A stretch of 64,000 nucleotides of DNA, taken from Styela clava. Lineage: Eukaryota; Chordata; Ascidiacea; Stolidobranchia; Styelidae. Below the pieces are notes generated by a model that saw only the letters and a list, made by a program, of their open reading frames with translations, was not told the DNA's origin and ran no database searches. Shown piece after piece: positions 11,613-24,617 of this stretch (position 1 is the first letter of the stretch; the number at the start of each line of letters is the position of its first letter). The stretch is taken from NCBI RefSeq assembly GCF_964204865.1, contig NC_135255.1:12491135-12555134 (forward strand), in the 5' to 3' direction. Both the position numbers and the translations under genes were made by a program.

Positions 11613-14600
11613 AAGTGGACAACAGTGTACGATGAAAAATGTATGACGGGCTGTTTTGATTTCGGTCTGACGATTTTTGTGCCTGGAAAATCCAGTAAAG
11701 AAGTTTTAATATGCACAGTATATTGCAAAAAGGTTATTGGAAATATATTTTAACCAACCAAACAAAATCCCGATTACCAATGTGGGGAAACACTGTGCTG
11801 CTATATATATCTCAAATTAGATTCAATTTTACAAAAATAAATGAAATGTATATATGTATAATGTATATCAATGCAGTGTCAAGAATCAGATTTTATTTTT
11901 TTGTACAAAATATCTCGACTTACTGGGGGTAGATCTTGCAACAAATTTATTATTTGTATTCACGAAACTTGGTCTTGCTGGTCTTCTTGTATGAGGTGAC
12001 CGCGGAGGTGGGCGCGAACGAGCGGCTAGAACTAGAATAGTAATTTTCATTGGGGTGTTAGTGTTATTTCAGTAGCCTATTCACAAAAAGTAAATAAATT
12101 TTAAAAGCATCCATGGAATGAATCATTATAGATAAATTGAGGCTATAAAAGCCAAATTCCCACCGGCATGCATTTATATATGACTTTAGTTCAATAAAAC
12201 TGTTATCTTCGCGGAAATAGTATGAATATAAGTTTTATGCCGGGAAGTATTGATAACGACCATTTTCCGCGTTTGCTATCTAATTGAAATGACATTCATA
12301 TTCTTGTTCTCACCAGGCCTGTTTTTGGTATTCAATAACGGACGTCTTGATGGGACGAATCTCCACGGTTTAGCCGTTGACTTAACAGTTCTGAACGAAC
12401 GAATATGAAGCTAATATATTTCAATGTCTAAACAGATTTTTTTTATATTTAATTGTTTTATACCTTGGCCTTGTGGGTGGAGCAGCTGTGGGGCTTATGA
12501 GATCCATATCTGGTCGGACTGGAAAATAAGAAAAAATAAATTGAACAAAATCGTAAAAATAAAAATCTTACAGAAGACCACTACATAGAAACACTAGAAG
12601 GAGTAAACTCTCAAACTCGACATGCCCTTATGTTCATCGAAATTCAACTATAATCTAAAATTAAATCAACTCATGTCATCATCGATCATAAAACATAATG
12701 CAGCGTCTTTCAAGGAGTGAAAAAGTTCGAGTGAATAGCTAGCACTTGTGCGTTGCCAACATGGTATATATGGGTATTAACTATTAGGTAATAACAATGA
12801 AAGGCTAAAGGTCACAAGATTGAAACAAAACAAAATTCCTTACGTTGGTAACTGGATGTTTCCAAAGTTTCCCTGAAAGCAAGTTTGAATCCTTGATAGT
12901 TATCTGTTGTTACCGGAACTATTGTGTGCAATTCCACATGAATTAAATTTTCTGAGAATTTTCGAATAATGTTTACAACAATGCGTAAATACATTGTTAG
13001 CTACAAAAGAATTAATTCCAAAACACCTGACTTCGGAATAATGAGTAGATTCTCGTCACAGAGATGGTTTTAGCGCATTCATTGAGTTCATTGTCACTAC
13101 ATTTCTAATCAGGAATACCTTTCAATATTCTACTTCTATTATTCAATGACTTTGTTACCTGCAGAGACAATGACTGGAAGTCTATACTCTCCACAATATG
13201 GTCCCATTGAGAATAATGTAAAAGGTGATTTGACAATGACGTAGTGATATTCACAATTTCCGTCAACTGGCTGTAACAGGTGGAATTTTTGAAAATCAAG
13301 CTCGATTCTTTTGCCGGGCTTTGAATGGATTCTGGAAGACAAAAAATTCATTGAGTATTTTACGATCTAATACACATCTAGCACAAATGATTGTAGTAAT
13401 ATTTTTTAATTTCCTTCTGAGTGTATTGTTTCATTGAGCTTTTTTTCAAAACAAACGACGTAATAGTTTGCTTGTAAAACTTAAAATTATTACTAAACTG
13501 AACAATTTGCAAGAAAATTGGCAATGTTTGAACTTTTCAAGGTAGTCGCCTCCTAGATAACTTTAAAACTTCACCAAAAAGTTTGTTTATCGGGTGCAAA
13601 GTTATTTGGAAAGTAATTTAACACTGTTCCAGTCTACTGCAAATAAATATAAGCAGTAAATAATTGTTTCAGATCACAAGATATTCATCATCCGACATTT
13701 ACGGTAGCTTCTTACATCGAAAACATTCTGTCGAATGTTCGCAAGTCGAGGCGGAGAGAATACTATAAATGTTGTAATGATGTAGTAAATACCCATAAAA
13801 CAGCGATAATGAATTGATAAACAACTCTTAGTAAGTTGTAAACAAGTTAAGTGCATTCCCCGAAAGCTATATTGAATCATAATAAGTAATCGCTGCCTTT
13901 TAAGTATTGTAGTAACACTCGTATGAACGACACAGTATTTACTACATCCGAATCGCTCATTACAAAGAACAGGGATAAACGCCATATTTTCGACCAAGCG
14001 TTTTTAGCTAACAGATTGCTTTATTATTCCAACGGTCTAATATGTAGGTGAACATGAAGTACATCATATTTGTCAGAAACTTCCGCTGTGACTTAACAAA
14101 ATCAGGACGTCAATGCGATAACAGTAAAAACAAATTTTGTCATCAGTCCTGAACTTTGATCGATTACTGTTGTTTTGATATACATATCATTGTTTTGAAA
14201 AAATTCTCGGACGGATTACTCTTTAGTATCTTGTATCGAGTATTGGAGTGCATATTATTATTGTCTTACTGAACTGGGTAAGCGACTGCGGTGAAAAACA
14301 AATTACGTGTTGATTAATATCGGGCGATTTTATGGTAGTTATACACAACTTTTGGCTTTCAAACTATGAGGCAGCTGGTATAATGTATATGTCAATAGGA
14401 CGCGTTCATTTTGCTAATCGCAAGACTTTATAGTCATGGCCCATTCAATTTACGGTGCCTAATTAATAAAGTCGAAGACAAAATACTTACGCCCAAACAC
14501 AGTTTGCATCTCCCGGAAAAGCATTTGGAAATCCTGGTGTTGTTGCATATTTTGTTCTTGCTTCTGCTTTTATAACAATGTTTCCACAACCACTTGCTGA

Positions 14601-15440
14601 AATAAAGGAAAAGATAAGTTCAATGTTGTAATATTGATGACTATGTTGAGTATGATTGCATCTTCAACCACATACGCTAGGCGGCTAAAGGTAAGGTGAA
14701 GTGGACAACAGTGTACGATGAAAAATGTGTTGCCAATTCAATATTGCTAAATGTCACTGATATAGCTAAGCTAGTCTGATATTTTGAAATCACCTACGTA
14801 TCTTTATTATCTCTATTTCCAAAGAAGCATTATCTGCAAACAATATTGACGTAATTTAAGGTTATTGCATAACTAGCATGAGAATTCAATACGCTTATGG
14901 TTTGTTTACAATACACAAGTAATCCCGCAAAGAGATTACAAGTATAGCAGCCTGGACTCTACTTAAAAATCTAAAAGAGCACGTGTTTCGACTCAACGTT
15001 ATTTTACCGTCAGAGTTTTGCGTTACCCAAATCAGCCACGATATATATAAATTACCCATTTTTATAATGTGAAATTGATTCGACAAATATCAAATGCACG
15101 TATCGTCTCGTGTTAAGGATTACACCAAGTTTTAAATCTCATATTCCATACATTATCCAATATCAAGTCGTAAATACTTTCGATATTTTTTAACAGGCAC
15201 ATTTCCAGATCGTTTAACAATTGGCATAGAAATACTTTTATCAATTGAAACAAAAATGTCAACTCTAAAGATTTAAATTCGTTTTTATTTGAAATTTTAT
15301 TTTATTTATTTTACCAAATCAAAACTAAGCAAATTATGAAACAGCTTACCCTTATTTCCAGCACTTGTCGACTCGGTAAATTCAAGTAGCATCAAATTTA
15401 CTATTGCAACCAATTTTATCAGCTTATAAATATTTTCCAT
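11570..15440 (-). CDS. CUB-domain protein copy B, truncated before the TM (possibly secreted)
   Basis: Exons in order: 15350-15440 (signal peptide), 14491-14596, 13159-13331, 12844-12951, 12464-12518, 12314-12390, 11924-12025 and 11570-11682. The sum is 825 nt, or 274 aa. The N-terminus MENIYKLIKLVAIVNLMLL is a signal peptide, followed by a full four-cysteine CUB domain and a Pro/Arg/Thr stalk. The stalk exon 12464-12518 lacks 42 bases (14 codons) relative to C, in frame. The last exon matches the TM exon of C only as far as KQPVI. It then runs through 30 bases of foreign intron into the LTR-like insertion of copy A, stopping at TAG 11570-11572 after 22 new residues with no clear TM helix. 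The predicted product is therefore soluble. Alternatively the transcript splices past this exon into copy A. Confidence 0.65.
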
Positions 15441-16060
15441 TTTGATTTTAAACAGTCAGACCAGTCTAGGCAGTTTATCGAATCTTGTGTATTGTAAATG
15501 ATAATCATAACAGCGTCAGTGAATAAAAAGGCAGCATTATACCTCCAGGCTATATATATATATATGTAATTTTTGCTTATGGTTTAGCAAGTTAACACGC
15601 ACAAAGACGTGATTCGCTGCCTTCCTGATTTTAACAAGTTTATTCACTAGTAGCAAATGTGTTGACAAATTTTAACAGAGCTGTAGATACTTTAACCCAA
15701 GGTCTAGCGATTTCTGGGAGTCGATTGTATGAAATGCATGTGCGAAAACGCGGATACGCATTCATATGATTCACCGAAAAACGTTTATAACGCAAAATTC
15801 TATTCTGACAAGATTCTGAGGTGAATTTTATTATCAATTTTTACCACTGGAGTGCTAGTAGGCCTATAGTTTTTTGAATTAATTCGCGAGTTGGCGGGTC
15901 ACCAAAAAACATTCACACGGGTCAGTGGTGCGCCATGCTGAGTTGCTGACCCATGCTCTTCTACAGTGAACCGATGTGGTCCGGAAAAAAATTTGATGAT
16001 AAAGTCGGAAAATTAAATTGTAAACCATATCGGTATATGTTAGGGCATAATGTTAGGGCC
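15441..16060. other. 5' flank of CUB gene B
   Basis: Promoter side of copy B, homologous to 23873-24617 with several small indels. A (TA)n tract sits at about 15552-15565. Near the right end a short plus-strand frame (from ATG 15976) stays open in both units but differs at many residues, so I do not call it a gene. Confidence 0.5.
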
Positions 16061-19000
16061 ATTATATTTGTTCCATGACTGGAAATTGAATGCTTCCCAA
16101 CATAATCGTTTCAAATACGGAATTCATAAATTTTACTTTGTTAATCAAAATTTCAGGTTTTTTATGTGCTTCATGGTGATGTTTTTTGTGAGTCAGCATT
16201 GTTCTTTTGACAATCTATGTTGTAATGCTAGCTAAAGCCCGTTCATTCATCTCGAAAAATTTGAAAATTGTAGTTACTGTCTTCACTGTATAAGTTGTCA
16301 TAATTACTGTATTTAAGTAGACCTCCTTCAGTACATACACAAAGTTATTTTCTGTTGAAAGGTTTGGATATTGACAGTTTACTTGAAATAATTTTTAAAT
16401 AGGAGTAGATGTGAAATATCTACAGGATATGCAGGAAGCAACTACAATCCTAAAAATCTCATTTTACAGGCAGATACAGTATTGTGCTGAACTGATGATA
16501 ATAAGTTTAATGTCATCCAATTTTCGGCTTATCTGAAGTGCCCTTATATTAAAGGATGCAATCACCTTCGATGATATTGATGCTATATTGCCTTATGCTC
16601 GGTTCCTCCAACCTCCCAATCTTTTTTTTTTTGTTATAAATGAGAGAGAATCACATATATTTGAGGAAACAGTACAAAAATTAGTTCATTAAATATAATG
16701 TAGTCTAATTTTCAAAACATTATTGCGACAAATTTTGATTATTGAAAGAGATGTATAATTGCCTATTTGCCTTTTTAAAATTATAATCGTTCTTAAATGT
16801 ATTTTAAAAATATGATTTTATATCATATATTTTATCATTTTTATATACTCACTGTAGTGCTACTTCATCGTGATTGTACCATGTGCAATAGCTTAAAAAG
16901 TTGAATCAAGTTTAAATGAGTTTCGAGAGTGTGAAATGATATATTTACTTTCGTGTCATTCCTGAATTGCATTTGAATTGTTTAATTTGGTTGATGTTTG
17001 AAATCATCTTCTGCTCTTCTTTTCGATTGATGGTTTAAGCATTCATGTGATGTTGCTCTTAATTTTATTCCCACAGAAAAATTTTATGTTGAAAATCCAG
17101 TTACTAGATCATTAGAAGTTTTTGTTTTTTTAATTTCAATATTCAACTTTCAATTTGATTGTTATAGTGCCAAGTATTGTGCCTAATTTACCGGTATGTG
17201 TTTGATTTTTGTTTTAAATTAGAATAAACGCTGCTTTAGAGGAATAACATTTTGCAGTTCCATGATTTTTTTTTGTTGATTTTTCCACTGATATTGAATT
17301 TGAATATATAAACAACTTTCTTGTATGGTTCTCTTTCCCCCTGGAGGGCTGAAAATGTCAATACATTTGTAACTGGCTTGCAAGAATACTTTATAATGGA
17401 TGAATAGCCGAAGCATGGTAAATCGATATCAAGACAATTGGGATAAAGAATATTCTTTTGACATTAACTTTGAAGGCCTCAAACTACAGAGTCAGGGTCC
17501 GAGTTATTTAATTTGTTACTGAAGCAAAAACAACGCCCTTGAGTTTCTGTATTAAAAATATAAGGGACAGAAGCTACGAAGAATGGATTGCTCCATCAAG
17601 TCTACAACGTATTTAAACTTACAGTTGGCTACTTTCACTTGCTTGATACTTAGGTTTCACCTCATTTTCAAAAGCACACGTAATACTCCGAAGATCTGTT
17701 GATCAATACTTTGAGTTTTAGATTTTAGTACATATTATGCGGATGAAACGCATACTCGACAGCTCTTATCAGTTACCAGGACATAGGATTTTCATAATCC
17801 GATAAAGTTTTTATTATTTTAAATTTTGGACACCCTTGCGTTATCGATCGTTTGGATTTTGTGCTCCCGTTCTCAAAGACATACAATATTTGTGCACAAG
17901 TTACTTTGTATACTATTCAAGATTCTTGTTGTTAATGTTCAATGTTTTTAGGACGAATTGCTTCTCCTGGTGAACACTAATGTTCTCGTTAAAATATTAT
18001 TAGTTGATACCATGGGAGTGTTTTGAAGCAGTTCGGTGAGCAAATTTGACGTGTTAACAAAATTATGCAAGCCTGCTTAAAATTCAAATTCATCTGATTT
18101 TGTAAGTACGCTTCCATGGTGACCACGCTGGATGGTGCCCGGAGTCGTTTTTTGTTTGTAATGAGTGTTTTTTCATCTCTTTTTGTTGTTGTAAACCTTT
18201 TTTTTAATTTTCAATGTTTGATTTTTATTTTCTCCTGATAACTGACTAACTGTTAGACTTAACCACAGGTGTCGCTGCTTGATAACCAGTATTGGTATTT
18301 CGCGCCCCCTTCCACCCAGTAATACCATTTTTACGTTTGTTTTTTATTTTGTTTGTGCAAAGTGTATTCACATGATGGTGAAAAAATAAAATACTGATTG
18401 CGCCAACACATGTTAATTATGCAAGGTATTTATGCCCTGAATTATGTACATTAAGTAAAACTACTTCGGTCAGAAGGTGTTGACTGCTTTCTTGATTCAT
18501 CTCAATTGCTGCAAGGTTGGGGTAAGCACTAACACAGCAGCGGGAGTTTGCTGAACTAAATTGTTAATTTCAAAACGAGATTAACAAACGAGTTTTTAGC
18601 TATGCGTTCGGAATGTAGCAATTATATATGCTTGTTATTACTCTCTCGTTGTATTTTATTTATTTAATAGAGCTGTTCAAGATAGGTATGACATTATTTT
18701 TGGTGTAACATTTGTGTTTCATCTAGGAACAAAGCAAATATTTGATAGCCTTCTGTAACATAGCTAAATATCGATGTGTATCCCGGTATGATATTACATA
18801 TTTTCGCTATGTATTTCGAAAACTGAAAAGCTCACTTTAACTTGTATCTTTGAAAACTTATGATGGATTAAACATATATTGGATAGATTCAACGTACCAC
18901 AAAAGTAATTCGCACATACTACACAAAAAAGTATATCTGACATACACTGACCGATTTGCATCTCCAACGACTGAATTAAAAAAATGACATCGTGTTCATG

Positions 19001-19366
19001 TATTTATTCCTGTTTTTGAGCCTGACATTAGAAAAAAAGAAATTTCCCTGAGGCATAAAATTTCTACAGGAACAAGTACTACTAATTTACATTTTGGAGA
19101 AATGCACGTGATTTCTGTTTTCATATCTCAAAACTGCACATCCATGAGATTCCTGACTTCATATTTTACAACCGCATGATGTCGTTTGCGTCTCGAAAGG
19201 GATTCGAGAATATATTGTCTTTGGAATTCCAGTTATTTCCATGGCTTTGACGAGTTCTTTTGAGTCGTTTGGTATCAGTGATTACAGGCATTCAGTGTTT
19301 TTTTTTTGATATCGCATCCCCACTAGTCGGGTTGAATTCACTTTCACCATACCACATGTGATATTA
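16061..19366. other. Spacer downstream of CUB gene C
   Basis: Non-coding spacer homologous to 2830-6060 up to about 18355. The stretch 18356-19068 has no counterpart in the left unit. AATAAA on the minus strand at 19003-19008 is a possible polyadenylation signal for gene C, about 360 bases past its stop. I see no gene. Confidence 0.5.
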
Positions 19367-22300
19367 TCATCGCTGTCGCTTCCTTCTATTCCTTTTTTGT
19401 TTCTTGTTTCTTCGTTGTTCTCGACCTTCGTGTGCATTATAAACCTCCATCTGTATTTGATGGGGATAATTTGGTCCAGGTGGATGCGCCATTGCATATG
19501 CGCCTTCTTCGTACCAATATTGAGGCTGTTGATTAGGATTCATATACATACCTGGCAATTCATATTCACTTTTAGGCTCTGGTTTGATTTTTGCAGGTGA
19601 AGATGCTTGTGACTTTTTCAGTCCTGGTAATAAAAGATATTATGTGTGAGATAAGCGCTTTCATAAAAATTAAAAACACTTTTATACATACCTTGTTTTC
19701 TGTTTTCATCTGAAGAACTCTTTTTTGTCATCATTTTTAATGCGATCATGATAATTATCGCTACAGCGACTAGTCCACCCACAGCTATGGCAACGATGAT
19801 TTCAATTTTAATGACGGGCTGTTTTGATTTCGGTCTGACGATTTTTGTGCCTGAAAAATCCAGTAAAGAAGTTTCAATATGCACAGTATATTGCAAAAAG
19901 GTTATTGAAAAATGTTTTAACAAACCAAACAAAATCCGGATTTTCGATGTGTGGACTATACAACAAAATTCAAAATTTTTGGAAACTTGTATATCTTAAA
20001 TTAGATTCAATTTTATAAAACTATCTGGAATGTATATATATATATCAATGCAGTGTCAAGAATCAGATTTTATTTTTTTTGTACAAAATATATCGACTTA
20101 CTGGGGGTATTTCTTGCAACAACTTTATTATTTGTATTCACGAAACTTGGTCTTGCTGGTCTTCTTGTAGAAGGTGACTGCGGACGCGGACGTGGGCGCG
20201 GACGAGCGGCTAGAATAGTAATTTTCATTGGGGTTTTAGTATTATTTAAGTAGCACTCAGTATTTATCTATTCACGAAAAGTAAATAAATTATAAAAGCA
20301 TCCATGGAATCATAAAAGATAAATTAAGGCTATAAAAGCCAAATTCCCACCGGCATGCATTTATATATGACTTTAGTTCAATAAAACTATTATCTTCGCG
20401 GTAATAGTATGAATATAAAGTTAAAGTTTTATGCCGGAAAGTATTGATAACGACCATTTTACGCGTTTGTTATCTAACTGAAATGACATTCATATTCTTG
20501 TCCTCACCAGGCCTGTTCTTGGTATTCAATAACGGACGTCTTGATGGGACGAATCTCCACGATTTAGTCGTTGACTTAGCAGTTCTGAACAAACAAATAT
20601 GAAGCTAAAATATTTCAATGTCCCAACAGAATTTTTTTTATATTTAATTGTTTTATACCTTGGCGTTGTGGTTGGAGCAGCTGTGGGGCTTATGACATCC
20701 ATAGTATCCGGATCGACAGTCATGATTACGTCGCCGTCGCTGTTATCTGGTCGGACTGGAAAATAAGAAAAAATAAATCTAAACAAAATCGTAAAAACAT
20801 AAATCTTACAGAAGACCACTACACAGAAACATTAGAAGAAGTAAACTCTCAAACTTGACATGCCCTTATGTTCATCGAAATTCAACAAGAATCTAAAATT
20901 AAATCAACTGATTACATCATCGATCATAAAACATAATTCAGCGTCTTTCAAGGGGTGAAAAAGTTCGAGTGAATAGCTAGCACTTGTGCGTTGCCAACAT
21001 GGTATATATGGGTATTAGGTAATAACAATGAAATGCGAAAGGTCACAAGATTAAAACAAAACAAAATTTCTTACGTTCGTAACTAGATGATTCCAAAGTT
21101 TCCTTGAAAGCAAGTTTAAATCCTTGATAGTTATCTGTTGTTACCGGAACTATTGTGTGCAATTCCACATAAATTAAATTTCCTGAGAATATTCGAATAA
21201 TGTTTACAACAATGTGTAATAGTTATAAATTTGGGATCGTCTTAGTGGTATTCCTATACATTGTTAGCTACAAAAGAATTGATTTCAAAACACCTGACAT
21301 CGGAATGATGAGTGGATTCTCGTCACAGAGATGGTTTTAGCGCATTCATTGAGTTCATTGTCACTACATTTCTGATCAGAAATACCTTTCAATATTCTAC
21401 TTCTATTATTCAATGACTTTGTTACCTGTAGAGACAATGGTTGGAAGTCCCGACTCTCCGCAATATGGTCCCATTGAAAATAATGTAAAAGGTGATTTGA
21501 CAATGACGTAGTGATATTCGCAATTTCCGTCAACTGGCTGCAACAGGTAGAATTTTTGAAATTCAAGCCTGATTCTTTTGCCGGGATTTGAATGGATTCT
21601 GGCAGACAAAAAATTCATTGAGTATTTTACGATCTAATACACGTCAAGCACAATTGATTTTGCTTTTGAGTGTATTGTTTCATTGAGCTTTTTTTCAAAG
21701 CAAACGACGTAATAGTTTGCTTGTAAAACTCAAAAATATTACTAAACTGAACAATTTGCAAGGAAATTGGCATTTCTTGAACTTTTAAAGGTAGTCGCCT
21801 CCTAGATAACATAAAAACTCCACTAAAAAGTTTGTTTATCGTTTGCAAAACTATTTAGAAAGTAATTTAACACTGTTCCAGTTTACTGCAAATAAATATG
21901 GGCAGTAAATAATTGTTTCAGGTCACAAGATATTCATCATCGGACATTTACCGTAGTTTCTCACATCACAAAACATTATGTTGAATGTTCGCAAGTCGAG
22001 GCTAAGATAGCGAAGAGGATACTATAAATGTTATAATGATGTAGTAAATATCCATAAAACAGCGATAATGAATTGATAAACAAATCTTAGTAAGTTCTGA
22101 ACAAGTTAAGTGCATTCCCCGAAAGCTATATTGAATCATAATAAGTGATCGCTGCCATTTAAGTATTGTAGTAACACTCGTATGAACGGCACAGTATTTA
22201 CTACATCCGAATCGCTCATTACAAAGAACAGGGATAAACCTCATATTTTCGACCATGTGTTTTTATCTAACAGCTTGCTTTATTATTCTAGCGGTCCAAA

Positions 22301-23872
22301 AATATATATGTAGGTGAACATGAAGTACATAATATTTGCCAGAAACTTCCGCTGTGACTTAACAAAATCATGACGTCAATGCGATAACAGTGAAAACAAA
22401 TTTTGTCATCAGTCCTGAACTTTGATCCATTACTGTTGTTTTGATATACATATTGTTTCGAAAAATTTCTCGGACTGATTAATCTTTAGTATCTTGCATC
22501 GAGTACTGGAGTGCATATTATTATTGTCTTACTGAACTGGGTAAGCGACTGCGGTGAAAAACAAATCACGTGTTGATTAATATCGGGCGATTTTATGGTA
22601 GTTATACAAAGCTTTTGGCTCTTCAAATCATGGGGCAGCTGTTATTAATGTAAATGTCAATAGGACGCGTTCATTTTGCTAACCGCAAGACCTTATAGTC
22701 ATGGCCAATTCAATTTACGGTGCCTAATTAATAAAGTCAAAGACAAAATACTTACGCCCAAACACAGTTTGCATCTCCCGGAAAAGCATTTGGAAATCCT
22801 GGCGTTGTTGCATATTTTGTTCTTGCTTCTGCTTTTATAACAATGTTTCCACAACCACTTGCTGAAATAAAGGAAAAGATAAGTTCAATGTTAAAATATT
22901 GATGACTATGTTGAGTATGATTGCATTTTCAACCACTAGGCGGCTAAAGGTTAGGTGAAGTGGACAACAGTGAACGATGAAAAATATTTTGCAAATTTAA
23001 TATTGCTAAATACCACTGATATAGCTGGTCTGATACTTTGAAATCACCTACGTATCTTTACTATCTATATTTCCAAAGAAACATTATCTGCAAACAATAT
23101 TGACGTAATTTAAGGTTACTGAATAACTAGCAAGAGAATTCAATACGCTCATGGTTTGCTTACAATACACAAGTAATCCCGCAAAGAGATTACAAGTATA
23201 GCAGCCTGGACTCTACTTGTTTAAAATCTAAAAGAGCACGTGTTTCAACTCAACGTTATTTTACTCAACTCAACGAGTTTTGCGTTACCTAAATCAGCCA
23301 CGAGAGATATATTTCACCCATTTTCTATGATGTGAAATTGATACGACAAATATCAAATGTACGTATCGTGTCTTGTTAAGGATTACACCAGGTTTTAAAT
23401 TTCATATTACATACATTATCCAATATCAAGTCGTAAATACTTTCGATATTATTAACAGGCACATTTCCAGATCATTTAATTAACAATTGGCATGGAATTA
23501 CTTTTATCAATTGAAACAAAAATGTCAATTCTAACGATTTAAATTCGTTTTAGTTCAAATAAGAATATCAAAATATCACGTTTCCAGATTATTTTTTATC
23601 CCAATACGGAAGATTCAGTTTTCTATAATTGTTAATTACATCCATATACACGCCAATCGGTGTATATTTTCGATTTATTTCAAGTTTGACTTATTGATGT
23701 TAAGTTCATGGTGTATATATCACTCATTTTATTTTATTCATTTTACCAAATCAAAACTAAGCAAATTACGGAACAGCTTACCCTTATTTCCAGCACTTTG
23801 CGACTCTGTAAATCCAAGTAACATCAAATTTACTATTGCAACCAATTTTATCAGCTTATAAATATTTTCCAT
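19367..23872 (-). CDS. CUB-domain single-pass membrane protein, copy C (complete)
   Basis: Nine exons in order: 23782-23872, 22756-22861, 21426-21598, 21075-21182, 20659-20755, 20508-20584, 20102-20209, 19692-19850 and 19367-19623. The sum is 1176 nt, or 391 aa. Residues 1-30 are a signal peptide. Residues about 34-155 form one CUB domain with cysteines 34, 63, 92 and 112 and the motifs TTPGFPNAFP, NCVW, PGKRIRLEF, GPYCGE and STGN. The calcium-site aspartate after the third cysteine is replaced (CEYHY), so calcium binding is doubtful. Residues 160-268 form a Thr/Pro/Arg-rich stalk with RPRP repeats. The TM helix is at about 271-291. The 100-residue tail has EYELPGMYMNP, YPHQ and a polybasic C-terminus (374-391). 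CUB domains bind proteins; the tyrosines suggest a signalling receptor, which is inference. I recognise no named orthologue. Confidence 0.88.
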
Positions 23873-24617
23873 TTTGATTTTAATCAGTCAGACCAGTCTA
23901 GGCAGTTTATCGAATCTTGTGTCTTGTAAATGATAATTATAACAGCGCCAGTGAATAAAAAGGCAGCATTATACCTCCAGGCTATATGGTATTATTGCTT
24001 ATGGTTTAGCAAGTTAACACGCACAAAGACGTGATTCGCTGCCTTCCTGATTTTAACAAGTTTATTCACTATAGTAGAAAATGTGTTAACAAATTTTAAC
24101 AGAGCTCTAGATATTTTAACCCAAAGTGTAGCGACTTCTGGGAGTCAATTGTATGAAATGCATGTGCGAAGAATTGTAAGCGGGAACAAAATCAACGGCA
24201 GAAAAAGCATCTAATCTCTTATACCCCATAACCTAAACTAAACTATCCCACGGCCCACTTTGGTTCCCGCACCTCCTTTAGTGAAATGAAACGTTTAATT
24301 GTATTGTTATGTAATAAAGGTTTTAATAAATAGCATACCGATATATATATCATTGTTGTTCACTTATTGCTAGATTGATTGAGGTGAATTTTATCATCCA
24401 TTTTTACCACTGGAGTGCCAGTACGCCTATAGTTTTTTGAAATAATTCGTGAGTTAGCGGGTCACCAAAAAACATTCACACGATGCAGTGGTGCGCCATG
24501 CCGACCCATTCCCCTACACACAGTGAACCGATGTGGTCCGGAAAAGAAATTGATGCTAAGGTCAGAAAATTAATTTTTAAGCCATATCGATGTATGTTAG
24601 GGCATAATGTTAGGGCC
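23873..24617. other. 5' flank of CUB gene C
   Basis: Promoter side of gene C. About 24177-24385 differs from the counterpart upstream of copy B (insertion or replacement). A plus-strand frame from ATG 24483 runs to 24719, beyond the duplication end, without recognisable protein similarity. I see no clear core promoter motif. Confidence 0.4.

Larger units (their letters stand above)
2830..16060. repeat. Tandem duplication, left part: two units fused by deletion
   Basis: The segment starts at 2830 and has the same opening sequence (ATTATATTTGTTCCATGACT) as position 16061. From 2830 to about 11641 it follows the order of the right unit up to intron 1 of the CUB gene. At 11641-11642 it jumps to the middle of the TM exon of another copy, then runs to 16060, where it ends with the same GTTAGGGCC as the right unit at 24617. 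The simplest history is three tandem units, with one deletion removing the 5' end of gene A, the spacer, and the 3' end of gene B. Confidence 0.85.
16061..24617. repeat. Tandem duplication, right unit (8.56 kb, complete)
   Basis: This unit is co-linear with 2830-16060. It consists of a spacer (16061-19366), the complete CUB-TM gene C (19367-23872) and a 5' flank (23873-24617). Homology stops at 24617, where the sequence becomes unique. It serves as the reference for recognising insertions and deletions in the left units. Confidence 0.85.
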
